A stretch of 64,000 nt of DNA from positions 1 through 64,000 of the forward strand of contig NZ_FRAC01000008.1 in assembly GCF_900142215.1 (NCBI RefSeq). The letters run 5' to 3'. The notes beneath the pieces were generated by a model. It ran no database searches, was not told the DNA's origin, and saw only the letters and a program-made list of their open reading frames with translations. Positions 58,796 to 64,000 of this stretch are shown in pieces. Numbering within the stretch: position 1 is the stretch's first letter; every line of letters starts with the position of its first letter. The DNA is from Anaerocolumna jejuensis DSM 15929. GTDB lineage: Bacteria > Bacillota > Clostridia > Lachnospirales > Lachnospiraceae. Both the position numbers and the translations under genes were made by a program.

Positions 58796-60391
58796 TCAAC
58801 CCCACTCGTCGTTTAGCCAGTTTCGCAGCAGCTGGGCAACGGCATCCGGGTTCTCGTCCACAAATTTTTCTATCATCTTCTTTGCTTCCGACTTCTCGCT
58901 GAACTCAATATCTTCTAATGTCTGATTTTCCTTTGTAGTTGCCAGCAGCTGTTCAACCGACAGCTCCGGCTCGAGCTCTGTAACCTCGACAGGTGATGTT
59001 CCCTTAAATACTACAAATACTAAAAGGCCGACAATTGCAGCTGCCAGGAGAATCTGCAGATAGAAGGACCAGTCTCTCTGGGTTTTTTCAGCCGGAACAA
59101 ACACTGGCTGCTCATAGGCTAAAATTGAGATTTTATCCGTAGGAATACCAGTTGCCAGGGATACTGCATTATATACATCATTACCGACCTTTATTTGCTT
59201 AGGATTCTTATTTGCCAAAGCATATTTGGCAAAGGTCGTATTTTTTAATGAGCCATTAAGCTTTAATTCTTCTTCCGTATAAGTCACAACTTTGGTACAG
59301 ATAATACTGCCCGAGGATTGCTCCGGCAACACTGCTCCAACTTCATATTCCGTATTTGTAACACGCTCATTGGGCAAATATTTGATTTGTACTGTAGAAG
59401 AAGAGGAACCATTTTCCGTACCGTTGTTGGTAGCATACGATGCTTCATCATTGGAATCCGTTCCCGGTGTTCCGCCGCTTGTAGCGCTGGAATTCTTTGT
59501 ATCATATGTGTAATATTCACCATATAAGCCCTGATCCTGTCCGTCCGCCGGTATTTTTTCATTGTATAGCTGGGTTACTTTATCCATATTAAGCTTCCAG
59601 TTAAACATCGGCTGGACATCAGTATATCCAAGCTTAAGCATCAGCATATATATATTGTTGTTATAGGTATTCTGGAGTTTTTCCTTATACTCCAGTACGG
59701 AATTGGCACTCCCTGTATAGAGGTCATCTTTTCCGCCAAATAAAAGATTACCGTTCTGATCAATAATTTTAATCTTATCCGTCGTTTCATTTCCGATTGC
59801 AGCCGCTACATATTCCGCTACCGCAGCGGCATTAGTCGCCTTAAAATCATCCGTAATAGTAAGCGCCACACTTGCCGGCAAATCCTGTTTATCCGCAAGA
59901 ACGCTGTAGGTTGCTTCTTCCGGAACATATGTAACCTGAGCATCTTTAATGCCCTTCATTTTAATCAGATAATTTCTGATCTCTGTCTGTACGTATAAAT
60001 TATTTTTCAAATTACGGTCACTGTTGGTGGTACTTAAATCATTTTTCACCAACTGGTTCAGTGTCATTCCGCTTGTAGGTACATCACTGCCGTAAACTGC
60101 CAGCAGCGCATCGGAGAACTTTTTCTTATCGACGCTGATTGTCATTCCGTCATTGCTTAACTTATAGGCGATTCCCTCATCCTTTAACAGACTGGCAACG
60201 GTACTGACATCTTTTGTAGTCTCGCCCTTCATTAATTCTTTATATTCCGTCCTGTTCATTACAGTAACCAATATGACCAGCGCAAGAAATATTGTTGCAA
60301 CAACCCCAATTATAATTGTCTTTTGCTTACTGGTGTATTTATTCCATTGATTCAGTAACTGAACTGGTATCTGCTTTAGTCTGTCAACCAT
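58796..60391 (-). CDS. fliF: Flagellar MS-ring protein FliF
   Basis: 531 residues. Two membrane helices (TIIIGVVATIFLALVILVTV near 27-46 and FYLQILLAAAIVGLLVFVVF near 445) enclose the periplasmic ring domain with LLKDEGIAYKLSNDGMTISV and TYVPEEATYSVLADKQDLPASVALTI. The C-terminal tail (KKMIEKFVDENPDAVAQLLRNWLND) is the FliG-binding peptide. A Ser/Gly/Thr/Asn-rich loop (about 300-340) is variable in the family. AAGGAG start. Confidence 0.95.
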   Translation of the reverse strand: MVDRLKQIPVQLLNQWNKYTSKQKTIIIGVVATIFLALVILVTVMNRTEYKELMKGETTKDVSTVASLLKDEGIAYKLSNDGMTISVDKKKFSDALLAVYGSDVPTSGMTLNQLVKNDLSTTNSDRNLKNNLYVQTEIRNYLIKMKGIKDAQVTYVPEEATYSVLADKQDLPASVALTITDDFKATNAAAVAEYVAAAIGNETTDKIKIIDQNGNLLFGGKDDLYTGSANSVLEYKEKLQNTYNNNIYMLMLKLGYTDVQPMFNWKLNMDKVTQLYNEKIPADGQDQGLYGEYYTYDTKNSSATSGGTPGTDSNDEASYATNNGTENGSSSSTVQIKYLPNERVTNTEYEVGAVLPEQSSGSIICTKVVTYTEEELKLNGSLKNTTFAKYALANKNPKQIKVGNDVYNAVSLATGIPTDKISILAYEQPVFVPAEKTQRDWSFYLQILLAAAIVGLLVFVVFKGTSPVEVTELEPELSVEQLLATTKENQTLEDIEFSEKSEAKKMIEKFVDENPDAVAQLLRNWLNDEWG

Positions 60392-60415
60392 AATACTGCT
60401 CCTTAAGTTCCATTG

Positions 60416-60727
60416 TTAGAATTGGAGATTCATAATCTCTTTGTAAGCATCTAGTACCTTATTCCTCACCTGAACAGTATACTGTAGTGACGCATTGGCT
60501 TTTTCCTGCGCAACCTGAAGGTCATAAGTATTATCTGACAGTCCCAATGCATAGGATACTTCTGCTTCTTTTGCAGCATTAGACAAGTCATTCGTTTCAT
60601 TTAACATAGAAAGAGCAGATTTAAACATACTATCAAAGGTATTATTTCTTCCGGTCTTTTCTACTCCCGTATTTTCAGTACTATATGCATTTAAACCTGA
60701 TATCCCATTAAGAAGTGTAATATCCAT
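60416..60727 (-). CDS. fliE: Hook-basal body adapter protein FliE
   Basis: 103 residues. Joins the MS ring to the rod. The family core is clear: FDSMFKSALSMLNETNDLSNAAKEAEVSYALG, DLQVAQEKANASLQYTVQVRNKVLDAYKEIMNLQF at the C-terminus. GGGGG start; 15 bases after flgC and 24 before fliF. Confidence 0.94.
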   Translation of the reverse strand: MDITLLNGISGLNAYSTENTGVEKTGRNNTFDSMFKSALSMLNETNDLSNAAKEAEVSYALGLSDNTYDLQVAQEKANASLQYTVQVRNKVLDAYKEIMNLQF

Positions 60728-60741
60728 TAATTATTCCCCCA

Positions 60742-61182
60742 CTATTTGCCGATTTCAAGACCTTTTAACGCCATGCTTTTGATGGAATTAAAAGCTGTTA
60801 TATTCGCTTCATAAGCCCTGGATGCATCAATCATATTTGCCATTTCAGTAACAGTATTTACATTTGGATAAGTAACATAGCCTTCTTCATTTGCATCTGG
60901 ATGGGAAGGATCGTAAACTACCTTCATAGGTGTTTTGTCATCGGCCTTAATTTCTGTGACCTTAACCCCCGAGCCGGCCTTTTCACTCATCTTCCCTCCA
61001 AGGACTTGTGCAAAGGGCGTTGTATTTCTCTCTTCAAAAACCAGAATCTTGCGCTTATATGGATTTCCATCTTCATCCCTGGTCGTATTCACATTGGCAA
61101 TGTTCTGTGATATAACATCCATTCGAAGCCTTTGTGCTGTCATACCGCTTGCGCTTATATTCATTGCATCAATAACGGACAT
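60742..61182 (-). CDS. flgC: Flagellar basal-body rod protein FlgC
   Basis: 146 residues. N-terminal rod motif DAMNISASGMTAQRLRMDVISQNIANVNTTRDEDG, a middle NPYKRKILVFEE, and the C-terminal NVNTVTEMANMIDASRAYEANITAFNSIKSMALKGLEIGK. AGGAGG start. It stands between flgB and fliE, the standard order. Confidence 0.96.
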   Translation of the reverse strand: MSVIDAMNISASGMTAQRLRMDVISQNIANVNTTRDEDGNPYKRKILVFEERNTTPFAQVLGGKMSEKAGSGVKVTEIKADDKTPMKVVYDPSHPDANEEGYVTYPNVNTVTEMANMIDASRAYEANITAFNSIKSMALKGLEIGK

Positions 61183-61196
61183 TTATTATTCTCCTC

Positions 61197-61589
61197 CTAA
61201 TTATTGGATAATGCTAATCTTATTCTGCTGAATTCATGTGTAATAGATTCCAGTATGGCATTATTATTAATTACGTTTTCTCCCATATTTGCTGATTCAG
61301 TATCTACATCAACATTATTACCGTCAAGTCTGTAGCTTAAAGATGTGTTATCTTTATAAATGGTAGGCTCTATTGACTGTAAATTCACTCCTGCAACTTT
61401 TTGGTCCAGCGTTCCGTGACCCTGTTTCAAAGCATCCGCTAAATATGTCTGAAATTCAATATCCTGTCTTTTATACCCCGGAGTACTGACATTGGCAAGA
61501 TTGTTAGCCAATAACTTACCTCTAGTCCAAGTAGCATCTGCTGCTTTATTTAGTATGTTTACATAGTTAAACACATCTGAATTAATCAT
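61197..61589 (-). CDS. flgB: Flagellar basal-body rod protein FlgB
   Basis: 130 residues from the ATG at 61589 (MINSDVFNYVN), chosen because AAAGGAGTG lies at the right distance; the open frame to 61646 reaches into the promoter region. Rod family motif ADATWTRGKLLANNLANVSTPGYKRQDIEF and a C-terminal NVDVDTESANMGENVINNNAILESITHEFSRIRLAL. First gene of the motility operon. Confidence 0.95.
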   Translation of the reverse strand: MINSDVFNYVNILNKAADATWTRGKLLANNLANVSTPGYKRQDIEFQTYLADALKQGHGTLDQKVAGVNLQSIEPTIYKDNTSLSYRLDGNNVDVDTESANMGENVINNNAILESITHEFSRIRLALSNN

Positions 61590-61649
61590 ACTTACACTCC
61601 TTTCATAACTAGATTCAATTATAAATATATTACGACAAAAAAACAAGCT

Positions 61650-61664
61650 AATTTTTTGAAATTA
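61650..61664. promoter_or_regulatory. CodY-box-like sequence at the fla/che start site
   Basis: AATTTTTTGAAATTA on the plus strand differs from the CodY consensus AATTTTCWGAAAATT at three of 15 positions. It lies over the predicted start of transcription of the motility operon, about 60 bases before flgB, where a bound repressor would block RNA polymerase. The codY gene is next door. In B. subtilis CodY represses the fla/che promoter. Confidence 0.6.
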
Positions 61665-61669
61665 GTACT

Positions 61670-61698
61670 ATTATATCATATAATGTAAATTATTCGAA
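61670..61698 (-). promoter_or_regulatory. Predicted promoter of the fla/che operon
   Basis: Minus-strand extended -10 TGATATAAT (hexamer 61670-61675) with a weak -35 TTCGAA 17 bases upstream (61693-61698). Transcription would begin near 61662, inside the CodY-box-like site. No SigD consensus is seen here, so the operon is probably read by the main sigma factor. Confidence 0.6.
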
Positions 61699-61807
61699 TA
61701 TCAGCGCAAATGTATGATATTATGCATAAAATCTTTTATATATTTTGAGAAAATACGACTTTTTCAGGCATTTTTCATTCGACATTTAACATACATCATA
61801 AATCCTT

Positions 61808-61852
61808 TACAAAAACAAAAAGAACTTGCAAATTATTTTAATTTGCAAGTTC
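61808..61852 (-). terminator. Intrinsic terminator after codY
   Basis: Perfect 14-base stem GAACTTGCAAATTA with its complement (61822-61835 and 61839-61852), three-base loop, followed on the minus strand by TTTTTGTTTTTG. It isolates codY from the motility operon promoter. Confidence 0.9.
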
Positions 61853-61897
61853 AATTCCAACAACTTTAAGGGTAATAGTAATGGAAAAATCAGTCCC

Positions 61898-62668
61898 TTA
61901 TTTATTTAATTTTTTCAATTCATCAAATACAACATCATTCAGAACCTTGATATAGGTTCCCTTCATACCGGAAGAACGGGATTCGATAACACCGGCACTT
62001 TCAAATTTGCGAAGAGCATTGACAATCACGGATCTGGTGATTCCTACCCTGTCTGCAATCTTGCTAGCGACCAGAATTCCTTCATTTCCTTCCAGCTCCT
62101 CGAATATATGGATAATCGCTTCCAACTCAGAAAAGGATAAGGTGCTGATTGCAGATTTTACAATCTGTACTTTACGGTTTTCTTCCGCACTTTCTTCATT
62201 CACGGAACGCATCATTTCAAGTCCTACAACTGTTGTTCCGTATTCACTGAGTATAATATCATCTAAATCATATTGCTTCACGCTCTTATACAGGAACAAG
62301 GTCCCAAGGCGTTCTCCTGCAATATCAATTGGAATGATAATTGCCTGATAGTTTATATCCGTATCCAATTCAAATCCAAGAGTCAACAGATTGACGTTTT
62401 CTTTGGTGGAGAGGATGTTTAGAAGTCTTTCATTTAACATCTGATCAATGTATCCGCCAACGGCATCCTTAATCAGTTCCTTGATTTCCACAATATCGTC
62501 CCTGTTCTTGATTCCTAAAACCTTGCCTTTTTTACTTATTACCAGAATATTGGACTCCAGAATCTCGCTTAACACCTCACAGATATCGTTAAAGACTACC
62601 TTATGAGAATTGTTATTGTGTAATAGCTTATTAATCTTTCTCGTCTTATCCAGCAATTGTACACTCAT
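61898..62668 (-). CDS. codY: GTP- and branched-chain-amino-acid-sensing repressor CodY
   Basis: 256 residues, full length. N-terminal GAF domain (about 1-155) that binds isoleucine, leucine or valine: LLDKTRKINKLLHNN, VNLLTLGFELDTDINYQAIIIPI. The C-terminal winged helix-turn-helix reads ASKIADRVGITRSVIVNALRKFESAGVIESRSSGMKGTYIKVLN. It represses amino-acid, motility and stationary-phase genes when nutrients are plentiful. GGGAGG start, own promoter at 62774-62802 and own terminator. Position between topA and flgB is like Bacillus, but clpQ-clpY and codV are absent here. Confidence 0.96.
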   Translation of the reverse strand: MSVQLLDKTRKINKLLHNNNSHKVVFNDICEVLSEILESNILVISKKGKVLGIKNRDDIVEIKELIKDAVGGYIDQMLNERLLNILSTKENVNLLTLGFELDTDINYQAIIIPIDIAGERLGTLFLYKSVKQYDLDDIILSEYGTTVVGLEMMRSVNEESAEENRKVQIVKSAISTLSFSELEAIIHIFEELEGNEGILVASKIADRVGITRSVIVNALRKFESAGVIESRSSGMKGTYIKVLNDVVFDELKKLNK

Positions 62669-62773
62669 AAAATAACCTCCCAGTACCCCCGCTTTTTTAC
62701 CTGATTTTTCAAAATAACCAGTAATTATTTCACAAAAGATAAGATACCGGTCATTTATATTAGCATTAGATAA

Positions 62774-62802
62774 ATATTAACATACCCTTTTCATAAAAAC
62801 AA
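62774..62802 (-). promoter_or_regulatory. Possible promoter of codY
   Basis: Minus-strand -35 TTGTTT (62797-62802), 17-base spacer, -10 TAATAT (62774-62779), about 100 bases before codY. The topA-codY gap (62669-62862) is A/T-rich and shows no clear terminator for topA. Confidence 0.45.
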
Positions 62803-62862
62803 TAGTTATTTCTTGTTTTTGACGCACATTTTAATTAAATTTATCTGTTTTTCTTATATTTC

Positions 62863-64000
62863 TCATTTATTCACAACAATAAACCCACATTTATCATCGG
62901 AACAAACCAGGCTGTTTCCTTTTTCTATCAATACTTTACCGCATTTAGGGCATTTCTGATTCGTGGGTTTCTGCCAGGACATAAATTCACATTCCGGATT
63001 ATCCTCACAGCCATAATACTTCCGGCCTTTTTTCGTCTTGCGGATTACAACGTCCTTTCCACACAGGGGACAGGCAACACCAATCTTTTCAAGATAGGGC
63101 TTTGTATTGCGGCATTCCGGAAAACCGGGGCAGGCTAAGAATTTCCCGTGAGGGCCATACTTGATTACCATGTTCCTGCCGCATTCTTCACATATAATAT
63201 CGGTTTTTTCATCTTCAATCTTGATTTCTTCCAGACTGTCTTTCGCATTTGTGACTGCTTCTTCAAGGTCCGGGTAGAAATTACGCACCACTGTCTTCCA
63301 GCCGACGCTGCCGTCTTCTACTTTGTCCAAAAGAGATTCCAGGTTTGCTGTGAAATTCACATCAACTATACTTGAAAATGCCTCTTTCATAATCTTATTC
63401 ACTACTTCGCCAAGTTCCGTTACATATAGATTCTTATTCTCTTTTACAACATACCTTCTGGCTAATATGGTGGTGATAGTCGGCGAATAGGTACTGGGCC
63501 GGCCGATGCCCAATTCTTCCAGTGTCTTAACCAGTGAAGCTTCCGTGTAGTGGGGCGATGCCTGTGTAAAATGCTGGGATGGATTGAATTCCAAAAGCTT
63601 GACGGCGGAAGCTTCCGTAATATCCTTTAGCATCGCATTGCTCTCATTTTCTTCCTCTTCGGAATAAACGCTTAAATATCCGTCAAAGACCATTTTGGAA
63701 GCAGAGGCACTGAACTTATATCCCTTTGCCTCTAATTTTACATTAATCGTCTCATACCTTGCCGGTGTCATCCGGCTTCCTACAAAACGCTTCCAGATAA
63801 GCTGATATAAACGGAACAGATCACGGCTTAAGGATTCCTTTACTATCACAGGGGTAAGGTCCGTATAAGTGGGCCGGATCGCTTCATGGGCATCCTGGAT
63901 TTTCTTTCCGTTTGTCTTTTTTTCTTCTACTTCCGATTTATAATTGCTGCCATAGGTTTTCTCTATAAAGTCTCTGGCAAAGGCATCCGCTTCTTCAGAA
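62863..64000 (-). CDS. topA: DNA topoisomerase I (TopA), 3' part only
   Basis: The reading frame stays open to the window edge, so the N-terminal Toprim domain and active-site Tyr are outside. The visible ~379 residues begin EEADAFARDFIEK and include IQDAHEAIRPT, GIGRPSTYSPTITTIL and YKFSASA, characteristic of bacterial TopA. Three C-terminal zinc ribbons follow, each with four Cys (ICEECGRN...CPGFPEC, ACPLCGKD...CEDNPEC, KCPKCGKV...CSDDKC). It relaxes negative supercoils. A GTG within the gene at 63849 is not its start. The topA-codY-flg order suits Firmicutes. Confidence 0.95.
   Translation of the reverse strand, partial: SEEADAFARDFIEKTYGSNYKSEVEEKKTNGKKIQDAHEAIRPTYTDLTPVIVKESLSRDLFRLYQLIWKRFVGSRMTPARYETINVKLEAKGYKFSASASKMVFDGYLSVYSEEEENESNAMLKDITEASAVKLLEFNPSQHFTQASPHYTEASLVKTLEELGIGRPSTYSPTITTILARRYVVKENKNLYVTELGEVVNKIMKEAFSSIVDVNFTANLESLLDKVEDGSVGWKTVVRNFYPDLEEAVTNAKDSLEEIKIEDEKTDIICEECGRNMVIKYGPHGKFLACPGFPECRNTKPYLEKIGVACPLCGKDVVIRKTKKGRKYYGCEDNPECEFMSWQKPTNQKCPKCGKVLIEKGNSLVCSDDKCGFIVVNK

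Noticed and set aside
62863..63849. Stand-alone 328-residue gene starting at a GTG
   Set aside because: The same frame continues upstream with TopA-specific sequence to the window edge, so it is the 3' part of topA.

Overview
The window reads as one chromosomal stretch of an anaerobic, motile, Gram-positive Clostridia, most like the Lachnospiraceae / Clostridium cluster XIVa. The reasons are strong GGAGG-type ribosome binding sites, a topA-codY-flgB junction as in Firmicutes, a complete fla/che operon with fliY, cheC, cheD, flhF, flhG, sigD and fapA, the [FeFe]-hydrogenase maturase hydF, a c-di-GMP-I riboswitch, and RecU, RelQ, WalJ, LCP and CapA proteins. The species is inferred from gene content and order, not proven. 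Nearly all genes are on the minus strand. The only plus-strand genes are a tRNA-Leu, an AraC-type regulator and a small unknown gene.

Right part (64000 down to 28160, in transcription order): the 3' part of topA, then codY with its own promoter and terminator, then a long motility operon. Its genes are flgB-flgC-fliE-fliF-fliG-fliH-fliI-fliJ-motE-fliK-flgD-(TIGR02530 gene)-flgE, a terminator-like hairpin, flbD-fliL-fliM-fliY-cheY-fliO-fliP-fliQ-fliR-flhB-flhA-flhF-flhG-pilZ-cheB-cheA-cheW-cheC-cheD, a small membrane protein, sigD, fapA, a small basic protein, a DUF6115 protein and a membrane protein with an MltG-like domain. An intrinsic terminator closes it. A CodY-box-like sequence overlaps the predicted start of transcription at flgB. 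motA and motB, usual neighbours of flbD and fliL in clostridia, are absent. The operon encodes rod, MS ring, switch, export gate and ATPase, hook, the chemotaxis signalling core and the late-gene sigma factor. Flagellin, cap, stator and receptors must lie elsewhere.

Middle part (28160 to 19700): a thiolase-fold (KAS III-like) gene behind a c-di-GMP-I riboswitch with terminator, a ~290-bp imperfect palindrome, hydF with an aspartase/fumarase-family lyase, an MFS exporter behind a structured leader, and the small AraC island next to tRNA-Leu.

Left part (19700 to 1): housekeeping and envelope genes. These are a putative membrane anti-sigma factor, polA, coaE, a long FtsA-like protein, walJ, an ACT-domain/UPF0210 pair, pepD, capA, an LCP ligase, an M23 peptidase, relQ, an rRNA m5C methyltransferase, two pseudouridine synthases, a HAD phosphatase and recU.

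Two families of non-coding repeats are the least explained content. One is a two-hairpin element with a CCCATTGCATAT-like end, present at four intergenic loci. Two of these lie inside the motility operon, and two directly abut the start codons of unrelated genes. The other is the long palindrome at 26511-26802, with a diverged partial copy cut by the left window edge. No transposase, integrase, CRISPR array or rRNA gene was seen.
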